From contig CAJWEV010000012.1 of assembly GCA_913031575.1 (NCBI GenBank), forward strand, positions 1 to 48,114: DNA of 48,114 bases, written 5' to 3'. Below, piece by piece: positions 27,162 through 36,711 of this stretch. The notes beneath the pieces are model-generated. The model ran no database searches and was not told where the DNA came from. It worked only from the letters and a program-made list of their open reading frames with translations. The position numbers and the translations under genes were made by a program. The first letter of the stretch is position 1, and each line of letters starts with the position of its first letter. The stretch comes from an uncultured Halieaceae bacterium. Lineage in GTDB: Bacteria > Pseudomonadota > Gammaproteobacteria > Pseudomonadales > Halieaceae.

Positions 27162-27170
27162 AAATACGCC

Positions 27171-27956
27171 CTATCCCATGAGGTCTTGGACAGCAGATCG
27201 GTAGTTTCGACTGACTTTCAGACTAACGTCATCATCAAGGTGGAGAAGGCACTCGCCCTTAGGAATAGCATCGACCGAGCGAACCTTCTTAAGATGCACA
27301 ATGGTAGATCGGTGAATTCTTACAAAATCTGACGTGAGCTTTTTTTCAAGCTCTTTCATAGTAGACCGGAGGATGTAGGTCTCATTGCCAGCATGAACGC
27401 ACATATAGTCCCCGGCGGCATCGATCCAGTCGATCGTCTCGAGTTCAACTAGATGGGTGTGCGGTCCGTCTTTGATCGGTAACCGCTTGGGTCGCTCCTG
27501 GATATCACCAGCAAGCAGCTCACTTCCACCTTCAAGACCGGCAATGGCTGCTACTGCCGCCTCCTTTCCGCTCTGCAGCGCCACAGAAAGCAAACGGTCT
27601 CGCGCGCGCAGGACGGCCTCACGAACGCGCTCCGCCTCAAATGGTTTCAATAAATAATCAACCGCGTTGGCTTCAAAGGCTCGAACTGCATATTCATCAT
27701 AAGCAGTGGCAAAAACCACTACGGGCATGACGTCACTTTGACAGCGCTTAACCACATCTAGCCCGTTGAGGCCCGGCATCTGGATATCTAAAAACATGAG
27801 GTCGACAGCCTGCTTTTGGAGCTCAGCCAACGCCTCTCGACCACTGCGGCAGCGTCCTACCAGCTGCACATTGGGGACTGACGCCAATAGTGTCTCCATA
27901 TAGTCGAGTGCCAGTGGCTCGTCATCGACGATTAAGACTCGCAGCGCTTCTCTCAT
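27171..27956 (-). CDS. LytTR-family response regulator
   Basis: DNA-binding response regulator of 261 residues. The receiver domain (residues 5-125) shows acidic DDEP at 11-14, phospho-acceptor D57 in FLDIQMPG, conserved T/A at FATAYDEYAV and K in LLKPF. The LytTR DNA-binding domain occupies about 150-261, with WIDAAGDYMCVHAG, SDFVRIHRSTIVHL and SRNYRSAV. The start ATG overlaps the stop of the upstream kinase gene as ATGA. Position directly upstream of the GH16 laminarinase gene suggests control of the glycan island, though no paired LytTR direct repeats were confidently seen. Confidence 0.94.
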   Translation of the reverse strand: MREALRVLIVDDEPLALDYMETLLASVPNVQLVGRCRSGREALAELQKQAVDLMFLDIQMPGLNGLDVVKRCQSDVMPVVVFATAYDEYAVRAFEANAVDYLLKPFEAERVREAVLRARDRLLSVALQSGKEAAVAAIAGLEGGSELLAGDIQERPKRLPIKDGPHTHLVELETIDWIDAAGDYMCVHAGNETYILRSTMKELEKKLTSDFVRIHRSTIVHLKKVRSVDAIPKGECLLHLDDDVSLKVSRNYRSAVQDLMG

Positions 27957-29107
27957 TTTTGCTCACCTCTAATCGGCAAGTGTAACGCAAGTTTTAAACC
28001 ACCTAATCGCGAGGTCGATGCGTTGAAGCTGAAGCCATCACCGTATATGTTTTCTAGACGCTCTGCCGTACTGCGCAGTCCAAACCCCGGTGTCTCGAAT
28101 AAATCCGAGAGTTCCGGTTGTTTTTCATCTTCTCCTGAGCCGCTGTCTTCAACACTTAATACTAACGCTTGGTCCGTTAATTTTGCCGTGATGAGAATAT
28201 GCCCCCCCTCTTCGGCCCGGCCAATGGCGTGCTTGATCGCATTCTCCACCAGCGGTTGAAGCAGTAGGCTGGGGACCCGTATGGGAAGTGCACGAGGATC
28301 AATCTCTTGCTCAACGAGCAAGCGGTCAGAAAAGCGCACCTGCTCTATCCTCAGATACAGATCGAGCGCCTCGATTTCATCCCTGAGCGGGATTGTAATG
28401 TTCCTGTCGGATTCAAGAGAGAACCGAAGAAAAGTAGACAACTCATTAATCATGCTCTGCGCATCCTGGCTGCGCTGAGTGCTTACTAGCGATGCAATCG
28501 AATTAAGGGTGTTGAATAGAAAATGTGGGTTCAATTGATAGCGGAGCAATTTCAATTGTGCTTCTCGTGCTGCTGACTCAGCTGAGACCAGCTTGAAGGC
28601 TTCTTTTCGTCGACCCGCTTCGAGTACTAGCAGCGTCTCTTTCTCTCCCTGAAGTAGCTGTGCAAATTTTACGAGGTGGTATAGCAGAACCCACGCGAGA
28701 AAAACGAAAAGTGATGCGAAAAACCAGCCACCGAAATCGCCCCACAAGCCTGTCTCATCTGTCAGCAGCATCAGTAACTGCAAGCGGAAAGCGGTCCACA
28801 GGGCTGCGCCAACAATTGTGAGTAAACTCGCGATAAGCACCCTGTTCCCGGGGCTCCATGACCATGACTGCTTTATGGCTGTCCTCAACGGCGCGCACAG
28901 CAGAAAACCACCGACAGACTGTATGAGGTTATGTGCAATGTAAGCGAATTCCAACTGATCATAGGGGAGAGATAGACTTACCAGCGTGACCACCGAGAGG
29001 CCAATCCATCCACCCGCATTCAGAAGCCAGAATAAACGATCCGAGTCTGCCACCGTTCGTGAGAAGAACTGGGTGAAAGAACCGGTTTCATTCTGCACTT
29101 TACTCAC
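27953..29107 (-). CDS. LytS/AlgZ-type sensor histidine kinase
   Basis: Membrane sensor kinase of 384 residues with about four hydrophobic segments (near 27-47, 56-75, 88-115 and 127-150) and no extracytoplasmic sensor domain. A short coiled linker leads to the His_kinase domain with phospho-accepting H195 in LNPHFLFNTLNS, then the ATPase lid region: LQPLVENAIKHAIG (N box) and a GFGLRSTAERL (G2) box. The kinase and regulator overlap by four bases, so they are translationally coupled partners. The start is GTG at 29107 with a poor Shine-Dalgarno site. The signal sensed is unknown; laminarin-derived sugar or a membrane cue is only inferred from location. Confidence 0.92.
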   Translation of the reverse strand: MSKVQNETGSFTQFFSRTVADSDRLFWLLNAGGWIGLSVVTLVSLSLPYDQLEFAYIAHNLIQSVGGFLLCAPLRTAIKQSWSWSPGNRVLIASLLTIVGAALWTAFRLQLLMLLTDETGLWGDFGGWFFASLFVFLAWVLLYHLVKFAQLLQGEKETLLVLEAGRRKEAFKLVSAESAAREAQLKLLRYQLNPHFLFNTLNSIASLVSTQRSQDAQSMINELSTFLRFSLESDRNITIPLRDEIEALDLYLRIEQVRFSDRLLVEQEIDPRALPIRVPSLLLQPLVENAIKHAIGRAEEGGHILITAKLTDQALVLSVEDSGSGEDEKQPELSDLFETPGFGLRSTAERLENIYGDGFSFNASTSRLGGLKLALHLPIRGEQK

Positions 29108-29140
29108 GGTATGGCTAACTGAGGGCGTATGGCGCTGTGC

Positions 29141-30430
29141 CTAAACCTTTAATCCACCCGTATCGATATCGACGAACCGACCACCTGTGGATACGAGCTC
29201 TTCGAGTAACGGTGATACACGAATTGACTCATCACTAGCGGCAAGAGTTTTCATGACAGCAAGCACTTTCTGGGCGCCCAATATATCGGCGTAATACATG
29301 ACGCCTCCCTTGTCCAAAGGCCAGCCATATCCATTGATCCAGACGACATCAATGTCGCTGGGCCGCTGCGCTTTGTTTTCTTCCAGAATAGCGAGCGCCT
29401 CATTGATCATGGGTATCACACAGCGATCAATTATTGCTTCGGATGACAGGGTTGCATCGGCTGCGCCTGTGATCTCACGAATGATCCCTGCGGTGACTTC
29501 AGAGGGCACATTTTTTCGATTCTCGTCATAATCATAATAGCCAGCGCCGGTCTTCTGACCACGTCGATCAAGCTCACAGAGCGCATCGCGAATGGGGTTA
29601 GCTGTGGTCGCGCCTTTCTTCCAGCCAATGTCCAAACCGGCTAGATCGGACATCTGGAAAGGTCCCATTTTAAATCCAAACTCGTTGAAAGCAGCGTCAA
29701 TATCCCATGGCATGATGCCCTGGTAGATCAGCGCGTTTGCCTGATATTGACGGGCAAACAAGATCCGATTGCCAACGAAACCTGGGCACACCCCTACCAA
29801 GGCAGCCACTTTCCCAATGTGACGGGCGAGGTCCACCGAGGTCGCAACGACATCATCTGCGGTCCTCTCAGCTCGAACAATCTCGAGTAGTCGCATTACG
29901 TTTGCTGGAGAAAAGAAGTGAAGGCCAATCACGTCCTCGGGTCTCGTCGTGACCGAAGCAATTTCATCGATATTCAGGGCTGACGTATTGGTGGCAAGTA
30001 TGGCTCCGGGTCTAGCAATCTTATCGAGTTGACTGAAGACAGACTTTTTAATCTCCATATCTTCAAATACCGCCTCAATAATCAGATCGCAATCAGCCAA
30101 AGCGGACAGGTCCAGCGAGGGGGAATAGCAGTTCATGCATATATCGACCTCTTCTTGAGGGAAGCGTCCGCGATCAGCACTGCGCTGATAATTCTTGCGT
30201 ATCGTTGTCAGCCCGCGGTCAAGAGCTTCCTGCTTCGTCTCAACGATGGTCACAGGAAGGCCGGCCGATGCGAAGTTCATTGAAATCCCGCCGCCCATCG
30301 TGCCAGCACCAATAATGCCGACTCGCTCGACTTTGCGACGAGGAAGGTCATCCCCTATTCCCTGAATATTCCATGCTTCCTGAGCGGCCTGCTGTAAGTA
30401 AGCGGCGACGCGAGCGTCTGAATCCGTCAT
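29141..30430 (-). CDS. 3-hydroxyacyl-CoA dehydrogenase (single-function, FadB-like)
   Basis: Oxidises 3-hydroxyacyl-CoA to 3-ketoacyl-CoA with NAD+. The 429 residues correspond to the dehydrogenase half of FadB/FadJ without the crotonase part. Features are the Rossmann motif G41-A-G-T-M-G ([11 protein letters not shown]), the active-site region with H171 in [16 protein letters not shown], the conserved [12 protein letters not shown] and a second C-terminal helical repeat ending [14 protein letters not shown] Glu-rich N-terminal extension of about 35 residues precedes the Rossmann fold. AGAGG lies eight bases before the ATG. It starts divergently from nothing obvious and lies 34 bp upstream of the kinase gene on the same strand. 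Confidence 0.92.
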   Translation of the reverse strand: MTDSDARVAAYLQQAAQEAWNIQGIGDDLPRRKVERVGIIGAGTMGGGISMNFASAGLPVTIVETKQEALDRGLTTIRKNYQRSADRGRFPQEEVDICMNCYSPSLDLSALADCDLIIEAVFEDMEIKKSVFSQLDKIARPGAILATNTSALNIDEIASVTTRPEDVIGLHFFSPANVMRLLEIVRAERTADDVVATSVDLARHIGKVAALVGVCPGFVGNRILFARQYQANALIYQGIMPWDIDAAFNEFGFKMGPFQMSDLAGLDIGWKKGATTANPIRDALCELDRRGQKTGAGYYDYDENRKNVPSEVTAGIIREITGAADATLSSEAIIDRCVIPMINEALAILEENKAQRPSDIDVVWINGYGWPLDKGGVMYYADILGAQKVLAVMKTLAASDESIRVSPLLEELVSTGGRFVDIDTGGLKV

Positions 30431-30750
30431 TGATATAACCTCTTATTGTTGGCTTGTATTGGTGGTTCGACCCTTCACTAGGCCCTTTAACATGAACTCA
30501 AACGATCGCAAAACTCCTAGCGCTTGTTACCGCATCATACCGCCACTACTTTCCAATGCCACCGGGTTTCTGATGCCACCGGGGTGAAAGTCCCTATGTC
30601 TGGCTTCTTCTCAACTGGGCCGCGGATCTCTAACGTGAACGCGAGCATTGCAACCTGGGCTTGCTACCAAAACGGGACACCTATTCACATCGACAAAGTA
30701 CGATTCGCAGTAGAGTAACCCGAGGGAGAAGTCGATTGATCGGTGCGCTC
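30431..30750. other. 320-bp intergenic region with an 11-bp direct repeat
   Basis: No gene is supported. It presumably holds the promoter of the 3-hydroxyacyl-CoA dehydrogenase gene and the 3' end of the succinate-semialdehyde dehydrogenase transcript. ATGCCACCGGG occurs at 30556-30566 and 30573-30583, 17 bases apart. A plus-strand frame ending at 30718 looks weakly protein-like but has no Shine-Dalgarno site and no family I know. Confidence 0.5.
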
Positions 30751-32235
30751 TTATGCTAGTCCACCCATCAAAACGTATTTGATCTCAAGGTAGTCCTCAA
30801 TCCCGTACTTGGAGCCCTCGCGACCGGAACCAGATTCTTTTACCCCACCAAAGGGCGCCATTTCGTTTGAAATGATGCCTTCGTTGACGCCTACAATACC
30901 GTAGTCAAGCGCTTCGCTGACTCGCCATACGCGACCAATATCACGAGTATAAAAATAACTCGCCAATCCGAACTCCGTGTCATTGGCGAGAGTAATCGCC
31001 TCGTCCTCCGTATGGAAAACAGTAACGGGCGCGACAGGGCCAAAAATCTCATTCCGAAAGACGGCCATGTCAGGCGTCACATGGGTAAGAATTGTAGGCT
31101 GATAGAAATTGCCACCCAATTCACTGGGCGCCCCACCTAGCGCGACCCTAGCGCCGGCCTCTACCGTCGCCTTAACCAGCGCATCGACGTCGCGCACCGC
31201 TCCATTATTGACCAATGGTCCCAAATCGACACCATCAGTCAAACCATTGCCGAGACTCAGCATCGACGTTGCAGAGACCAGTTTTTCAACAAACGCGTCT
31301 GCAACAGACGCCTGTACCAAAATCCGGTTGGAACATACACAGGTCTGACCACTGTTCCGGTATTTAGAAATAAGAGCGCCCTGAACCGCCGAATCGAGAT
31401 CCGCATCATCAAAGACAATGAACGGCGCGTTTCCTCCTAACTCCATCGATGTTTTCTTCAAAGTTGGGACGCACTGAGTCTCAAGTAATTTCCCAACTTC
31501 GGTTGACCCAGTGAACGAGAGTTTTCGAACAATAGGATTTGAAGTCAGCTCACCGCCAATGTCGCCGGAGCTGCCTGCAACAACGTTCAATACACCGTCG
31601 GGAATACCCGCTCGCTTCGCAAGTTCAGCCAGGGCTAAAGCGGATAAGGGCGTTTCGCTCGCTGGCTTAATGACGATCGAACATCCCGCCGCCAGCGCAG
31701 GCGCTGCCTTGCGGGTAATCATTGCATTTGGGAAATTCCAGGGTGTAATTGCGGCGCAGACACCCACGGGCTGCTTGATGCACACAATACGCTTATCTGA
31801 GCTGGGACCAGGTATCACGTCACCATCGATTCGCTTCGCCTGCTCGGCAAACCACTCGATATAAGAGGCGCCATAAGCCACCTCACCGCGACTCTCAGCA
31901 ATGACCTTACCCTGCTCAAGGGTCATGATCCTCGCGAGGTCTTCCTGATGCGCCATGATGATATTGAACCAGTCTCGGAGAATATTCGAGCGTGCCTTGG
32001 CAGGCAAATTACGCCAGCTCTCCATGGCCTTTTCCGCGGCCTCGATAGCATACGCAGTTTCAGCAGCTCCGACTTTAGCGACACTGGCGAGGACCTCACC
32101 CGTCGCGGGATTCGTTACGTCGATAGTTTTGCCATCATGGGCATCGACCCAACGACCGTTGATGAAGGCCTGTGTCTGTAAAAGACCCTGATCCGAAAGT
32201 TGTTCCTTCAATGGAATCCCCCCAAAAGCGGACAA
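30751..32235 (-). CDS. gabD: NAD(P)-dependent succinate-semialdehyde dehydrogenase
   Basis: Oxidises succinate semialdehyde to succinate, the last step of GABA degradation. The 494 residues show the GabD pattern: FINGRWVDA at 24-32, ITPWNFPNAMITRK (163-176), FTGSTEVGK (241-249), general base E265 in ELGGNAPF and nucleophile C299 in NSGQTCVCSNR, with the second Cys that regulates GabD-type enzymes by disulfide formation. FGGVKESGSGREG near the C-terminus is also typical. TTG 32235 has GAGG upstream, while an internal TTG nine codons later has GGGGGG, so the start is uncertain. The CaiB-type gene ends its partner side 17 bp upstream. Confidence 0.92.
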   Translation of the reverse strand: MSAFGGIPLKEQLSDQGLLQTQAFINGRWVDAHDGKTIDVTNPATGEVLASVAKVGAAETAYAIEAAEKAMESWRNLPAKARSNILRDWFNIIMAHQEDLARIMTLEQGKVIAESRGEVAYGASYIEWFAEQAKRIDGDVIPGPSSDKRIVCIKQPVGVCAAITPWNFPNAMITRKAAPALAAGCSIVIKPASETPLSALALAELAKRAGIPDGVLNVVAGSSGDIGGELTSNPIVRKLSFTGSTEVGKLLETQCVPTLKKTSMELGGNAPFIVFDDADLDSAVQGALISKYRNSGQTCVCSNRILVQASVADAFVEKLVSATSMLSLGNGLTDGVDLGPLVNNGAVRDVDALVKATVEAGARVALGGAPSELGGNFYQPTILTHVTPDMAVFRNEIFGPVAPVTVFHTEDEAITLANDTEFGLASYFYTRDIGRVWRVSEALDYGIVGVNEGIISNEMAPFGGVKESGSGREGSKYGIEDYLEIKYVLMGGLA

Positions 32236-32252
32236 ATTCCGCCTCTTTCTTA

Positions 32253-33386
32253 TTAACCGATCAATCGCTTCAGTGTCTCAGAATCAAGATCCAAAGCCTC
32301 CAACACTTCAGCGGTATGCGTACCAGGTGTCGGTACTGTGCCTGCAGCGCCTGGCGTTGCGCTGAGCTTCGGTGCGGGGCTTGATTGGGCAATCCCGTCT
32401 CGAGTAAAAAAGGTCTCTCGAGCGATGTTATGTGGATGTTCGAGGGCTTCTGAAAAATTAAGAACTGGTGCGAAACAAACATCGGTTCCTTCAAATTGTT
32501 CACACCACTCGTGACGAGTCTTAGCGGCAAAAATACGACGGAACTTTTCCTTGCCTGCCTGCCATTGCTCTTTATCCCACTGGTTGGCAAACATCGGATC
32601 ACCATTGAGATCTAAGCCATCAATAAGCAATGCATAAAATTGGGGTTCCAGCGCACACACGGTGATGTATTCACCATCCGAGCACAGGTAGGTATCGTGC
32701 CAAGGCGAACCAAAGTCAGCCCATCCAGAACCCGGAACATCCGTCATTTGCCCGGAGTTGTACATCCCCCACAAAAGGGTCGAAATATAAGCGGAACCAT
32801 CGGTAATAGCTGCGTCCACCACCTGACCTTCGCCGGTTTTTTGCGCGTGAATAATGGCGCTCAAGACACCAAATAAGAGCATCATGGTGCCACCACCCAG
32901 ATCACCGATAAGGGTCAGTGGCGCTGTCGGTTTGTGTTCGTGACTACCCCCCGCCCACAGTGCACCGGAGAGGGCAATGTAATTTGGGTCGTGTCCTGCC
33001 GCATGCGATAGTGGGCCTGTCTGTCCCCACCCCGTCATGCGGCCGAAGACCAACTTGGGATTTCGTGCGCAACACACCTCGGGACCGAGCCCGAGCCGCT
33101 CCATAACACCAGGACGAAAACCCTCAATCAGCACGTCTGCGGTATCGATTAATTTAAGAACGGCATCGACGGCATCCGCATCCTTTAAATTCAATGCAAC
33201 CGACCTTTTACCCCGGTTGAAAATGGTATATTTCGCAAAAGCTGTTGCCGACTCTGGGTCGGCTACTGGACGGTCTATGACCGTTACTTCTGCACCCATA
33301 TCCGCCAACATCATTCCCGCACAGGGACCTGGCCCAATCCCTGCTATTTCCACAACTTTGATACCGTTTAACGCACCCTTGGCCAT
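32253..33386 (-). CDS. CaiB/BaiF family protein, alpha-methylacyl-CoA racemase-like
   Basis: Protein of 377 residues of the family III CoA-transferase fold. The active-site pair of racemases is present: H132 in GHDPNYIALSG and D162 in LIGDLGGGTM, the same spacing as H126/D156 in the mycobacterial racemase MCR. The N-terminus has VVEIAGIGPGPCAGMMLADMGAEV, FNRGKRSVALNLK is the CoA-binding region, and the C-terminus ends with a T-P-G region near FTRDG. It probably epimerises 2-methylacyl-CoA for branched-chain or sterol side-chain oxidation. AAGGGG lies six bases before the ATG. It is 17 bp upstream of gabD on the same strand. Confidence 0.9.
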   Translation of the reverse strand: MAKGALNGIKVVEIAGIGPGPCAGMMLADMGAEVTVIDRPVADPESATAFAKYTIFNRGKRSVALNLKDADAVDAVLKLIDTADVLIEGFRPGVMERLGLGPEVCCARNPKLVFGRMTGWGQTGPLSHAAGHDPNYIALSGALWAGGSHEHKPTAPLTLIGDLGGGTMMLLFGVLSAIIHAQKTGEGQVVDAAITDGSAYISTLLWGMYNSGQMTDVPGSGWADFGSPWHDTYLCSDGEYITVCALEPQFYALLIDGLDLNGDPMFANQWDKEQWQAGKEKFRRIFAAKTRHEWCEQFEGTDVCFAPVLNFSEALEHPHNIARETFFTRDGIAQSSPAPKLSATPGAAGTVPTPGTHTAEVLEALDLDSETLKRLIG

Positions 33387-33753
33387 TACTTACCCCTTAT
33401 TTGCGAAGGTAACGATGCTCGCACCAAGAGTGGCTTGATGCAATCCGTAAACAGCGTATGCGGATAGCTTGATCACTAGACCGAATCTCATAAAGTCGGG
33501 CTTAATTGAAACTCAAATGAAGCACATCAGTTGGGAACAGAAACGCCATTGGCTCTAAGCCCTAGCGATGACCAACGTTGTGTACTGATGGTGACGAGGC
33601 AGTTTCGTGTTGTGGCATGCGGATTTAGCTACTCGGCGACAAATAAAGCGCCTCACGAGAATAAAAAATCGTCATTAGCTTAATCGTTAATCTCGCTGAG
33701 ACATATCCCAAGCATGCGACGGAGGCGCTCACTGACACTATCGTCGCCTGCGT
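33387..33753. other. 367-bp intergenic region
   Basis: No gene is supported. It includes the promoter side of the CaiB-type gene and the 3' end of the phosphatidylserine synthase gene. On the minus strand, a short run ATTTTTTATT near 33665-33675 follows an imperfect hairpin around ATTAGCTTAAT and could be a weak terminator. I see no repeat or RNA gene. Confidence 0.45.
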
Positions 33754-34509
33754 TCAGTCTGCTTCGGTAAATGAGCGATGACGAATCGCGAAAATGGGCA
33801 AGCAACCGAGATAAAGCAGACTCATCACCGTGAGCGTCTCCCACGGGTAAATTAGCAGACTTGCCATGTGCATAATCATCATAGGGACGACGATAAACAT
33901 GTACGCGGAGGGGATCTTGAAAGATTTGAGTGAAACCGTCGGTACCTGCGACACGGCGAGGAAACCACAAAAAATGAGATAGGCGGATATCAAGCCCGGT
34001 GACTGCGTTACGAAATTGAAATCAAGCAGGTAGAGATAAACGGGCATGAGAGTCAGCAAGGCGAGTGTTGGTGCAGGAACCCCCTCAAACATTTTGGCTG
34101 GATCGTTGCCCTCGTTGGCATTGAACCGTGCCAATCGGTAAGCACAACAGGCAGCGACGACCATAATCGCGACCCAAGTAAAATCAACTCGGGTCGAGTC
34201 ACTGAACAGAGCCAAATGCAGTATCAGACCCGGTGCGATGCCAAAATTGAAAAAGTCTGCCAACGTGTCCAACTCCTTCCCAATGCGCGAAGTGGAATTG
34301 AGGGCGCGCGCAAGACGGCCATCAAGACCATCGAGAATCATGGCGACCACGAGAGCAATCACCGCCATATCGATTCGACCATCCAGTGCGAAGCGCACCG
34401 AAGTCAGACCCACGCAAACCGCTCCCAATGTCATAAAGTTGGGTAACAGCGCCAAGGGCCGAACACGGCCCTTGGCTTGCGTCAGATCACGGTCAAGTGG
34501 TTCGGTCAC
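33754..34509 (-). CDS. pssA: CDP-diacylglycerol-serine O-phosphatidyltransferase (type II)
   Basis: Inner-membrane enzyme of 251 residues that makes phosphatidylserine from CDP-diacylglycerol and serine. The CDP-alcohol phosphotransferase signature is readable at about residues 61-86: [20 protein letters not shown] followed by LDTLAD. Several hydrophobic segments and the conserved [11 protein letters not shown] and [19 protein letters not shown] follow. It is the integral-membrane type II enzyme, not the phospholipase-D-like type of E. coli. Its GTG start overlaps the TGA of psd (GTGA), and GGAG lies seven bases upstream. The C-terminal part has extra hydrophobic stretches. Confidence 0.92.
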   Translation of the reverse strand: MTEPLDRDLTQAKGRVRPLALLPNFMTLGAVCVGLTSVRFALDGRIDMAVIALVVAMILDGLDGRLARALNSTSRIGKELDTLADFFNFGIAPGLILHLALFSDSTRVDFTWVAIMVVAACCAYRLARFNANEGNDPAKMFEGVPAPTLALLTLMPVYLYLLDFNFVTQSPGLISAYLIFCGFLAVSQVPTVSLKSFKIPSAYMFIVVPMMIMHMASLLIYPWETLTVMSLLYLGCLPIFAIRHRSFTEAD

Positions 34510-35195
34510 TTAGCAACTCCGAGGCGAGCCTGAGGTTCGTCTAACTGCGCCAAAATGGTTTCACCCGCCACAGTTTTCTGTCCCAGGCACACAGCTGGGC
34601 CAACGCCTTTAGGTAAATAAATATCCAGTCGGCTACCAAATCGAATCAGTCCAAAGCGATCACCTGCACTTAATCGGGAACCTTCCTCGACAAAACAGAC
34701 GATTCGTCGAGCAACCAGACCCGCAATTTGTGTAATACCAATCTTAAGGCCGTCATCTCTGGAAATCGTGATCGAATTACGCTCGTTATGCTCCGATGCC
34801 TTATCTAGAGAAGCGTTTAAAAATTTGCCGTGGTTATAAGTCACGTTGGTCACCGTACCGTCGATACTTGCCCGGTTTACGTGACAATTGAATACATTCA
34901 TAAATACTGAAACGCGGATCAGTGATCCGTCTTCTAAGCCCATCTCAGCGGGTGGTGTAACTTCTTGAATGAGTGATACCACTCCATCAGCGGGCGAGAT
35001 AATGAAATTCTCGCCTTGGGGCACTACCCGCTCAGGATCTCGGAAAAAGTAATAACACCAGATCGTTATACCCAGCCCCACCCAAAACAGGGGGTCCCAG
35101 ACCTGACCCAGAACGAAAGAAATCACGGCAAAAATTGCGACAAATTTCCGCCCTTCGGGGTGCATCGGCAGAATGACTGCGTCCATCATGTTCAT
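34506..35195 (-). CDS. psd: Phosphatidylserine decarboxylase, short archaeal-type proenzyme
   Basis: Pyruvoyl-dependent decarboxylase of 229 residues that converts phosphatidylserine to phosphatidylethanolamine. It shows [10 protein letters not shown] (51-60), SPADGVV (67-73), [13 protein letters not shown] (98-110, cis-regulatory His) and the self-cleavage pair G187-S188 in [12 protein letters not shown], the RFGSR form of the short PSD-A class. One or two N-terminal hydrophobic stretches anchor it. The short class is common in Alphaproteobacteria and Bacteroidetes; E. coli Psd is about 320 residues. It is translationally coupled to pssA, its substrate-forming enzyme, so the two genes form one phospholipid operon. 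Confidence 0.93.
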   Translation of the reverse strand: MNMMDAVILPMHPEGRKFVAIFAVISFVLGQVWDPLFWVGLGITIWCYYFFRDPERVVPQGENFIISPADGVVSLIQEVTPPAEMGLEDGSLIRVSVFMNVFNCHVNRASIDGTVTNVTYNHGKFLNASLDKASEHNERNSITISRDDGLKIGITQIAGLVARRIVCFVEEGSRLSAGDRFGLIRFGSRLDIYLPKGVGPAVCLGQKTVAGETILAQLDEPQARLGVAK

Positions 35196-35580
35196 TGCTT
35201 CGTTTACCTTTCTGTTCTCTGCTATTTCAACGCGTCGTGCGCAATTCAGGGCTTTGTCAATTGATAAGAAGGCTTGCTTGTCACTTCTTGTTTAACAACT
35301 GGCGTATGGCTGACCGACTTATTTGTAATTCCACGCCCTATATCCGCTTCATTGGCATATTAAACTTAGTGCCCAGACTCGCCGGTGCGAAAGTATAAGA
35401 TGAATCAACACGGTGTCGAGTTTAACCGAATGGAAACGCGGCGAAACGTTAGGATCTCGCCTTCCAATAGCCTAATTGATTCGTTTCTGCTCCGCGCCGC
35501 AAGCCTCGGCATCCTTTATTGACACTATTTATGCCATAACCTATGGTCGAGACTCGCTCGAGTAAACCGTAAACCTCTCT
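35196..35580. promoter_or_regulatory. 385-bp divergent region, with a likely promoter for the DUF2855 gene
   Basis: No gene is supported. It must contain the psd promoter on the minus strand. On the plus strand a near-consensus sigma-70 promoter is visible and listed separately. Nothing else stands out. Confidence 0.5.
35519..35547 (+). promoter_or_regulatory. Sigma-70 promoter for the DUF2855 gene
   Basis: TTGACA at 35519-35524 is followed after 17 bases by TATGGT at 35542-35547, a four-of-six -10 element. The predicted transcript starts near 35554, about 27 bases before the ATG. Confidence 0.6.
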
Positions 35581-36684
35581 ATGACTGACTCAGCTTACAC
35601 GCTCGCTCTCGATATCGACGATTTCCGGCAGTCTCGTGTGGAAACGCAGCCCCAACTCACTAATGACTTAGCCAAAGATGAGATCCGCGTTCGAATCGAT
35701 AAACTTGCGATGACGGCGAATTCCATCAGCTACGGCTTTGCGGGCAAGTCAGGATTGATCCGTTATCTCGATATTTATCCCGCCAGCGACGGCTACGCGA
35801 ACCTGCCCTGCTGGGGATACGGAGATATCGTTCAGTCGAGCCATCCTGATATCACTGCCGGTGACCGAATCTATGGATTCCTCCCCATTGCCTCCCATGT
35901 AACGATGATCCCCGGCGAAGTCAGTCACGGTGGATTTACTGATACCCGTGCATGTCGGGCAGTTGTGCCGCCGTTCTATAACGAATATGCCTTCACCAAA
36001 ACTGAGCCAGGCTATAGCGCCCAGTTTGAAGAGGCTACCATGCTCTTCAGGCCCTTATTTGGTACCTCATTCCTGATGCAAAGCTACTGCGAGGATCATA
36101 ACTTTTACGGCGCAAAGCGCATTATTGTTACCTCTGCGTCGGCAAAAACAGCCATGGGCTTTGGGTATCTAATGCGTAAGAACTTCCCGGGAACAATCGA
36201 GACAATTGGTCTTACGTCATCGAAGAACAAGGCGTTTGTGGAGGGCCTGGACTGCTACGACACGGTTCTCACCTACGATGAAGTACCCCTCATATCCGTG
36301 GGAACCGAGACCCTCATTTTTGATGTCGCTGGTAACGCCGACGTGGTCGCCGCACTGCACACACGACTGGGCGAGACGATCCCCTACTCGGGCGCCGTAG
36401 GTAAAACGCACTGGAACGCGGGCGCCTTTGGAGCAAACCGCGATCTACCCGGCGCGAAACCGGTATTCTGGTCAGCACCCGATCAAATAGCTGTTTTGCG
36501 CGAACGCATCGGTTCGGGCGCAATGATGCGCCAGATGGGGGCTGCCATGATTGACTTCATGATAGCCGCAAGTGGTTGGATTCGTATGTCGGAGTCGCAT
36601 GGACCCAAAGCCATGACAGAAAAAATCCGTGACATGCTTGACGGTAATGTAGGTGCCGAGGAAGGCATCATCCTGCGACCCTAA
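35581..36684 (+). CDS. DUF2855 family protein (MDR-like fold)
   Basis: Protein of 367 residues that I recognise as DUF2855 (PF11017), a family related in fold to medium-chain dehydrogenases/reductases. It has an N-terminal GroES-like part with IRVRIDKLAMTANSISYGF (50-68) and GDRIYGFLPIASHV, and a nucleotide-binding-like part with IIVTSASAKTAMGFGYLMRK and LIFDVAGNADVVAALH. A YSGAVGKTHWNAG segment follows. Function is not established; acyl-CoA or quinone reductase-like activity is a guess. No clear Shine-Dalgarno site precedes the ATG. The membrane-anchored protein starts about 28 bp later and may be co-transcribed. Confidence 0.78.
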   Translation: MTDSAYTLALDIDDFRQSRVETQPQLTNDLAKDEIRVRIDKLAMTANSISYGFAGKSGLIRYLDIYPASDGYANLPCWGYGDIVQSSHPDITAGDRIYGFLPIASHVTMIPGEVSHGGFTDTRACRAVVPPFYNEYAFTKTEPGYSAQFEEATMLFRPLFGTSFLMQSYCEDHNFYGAKRIIVTSASAKTAMGFGYLMRKNFPGTIETIGLTSSKNKAFVEGLDCYDTVLTYDEVPLISVGTETLIFDVAGNADVVAALHTRLGETIPYSGAVGKTHWNAGAFGANRDLPGAKPVFWSAPDQIAVLRERIGSGAMMRQMGAAMIDFMIAASGWIRMSESHGPKAMTEKIRDMLDGNVGAEEGIILRP

Positions 36685-36711
36685 CAGCCTGACACCTCAG
36701 GAGGTAGTCAC

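Noticed and set aside
30524-30718. Plus-strand 64-codon frame ending in a moderately protein-like segment
   Set aside because: No ribosome binding site and no recognised family; too weak to call a gene or a pseudogene remnant.
33680-33970. Minus-strand 96-codon frame at the end of the phosphatidylserine synthase gene
   Set aside because: It overlaps pssA in another frame and its sequence is rich in Arg/Ser without domain features; a shadow frame.
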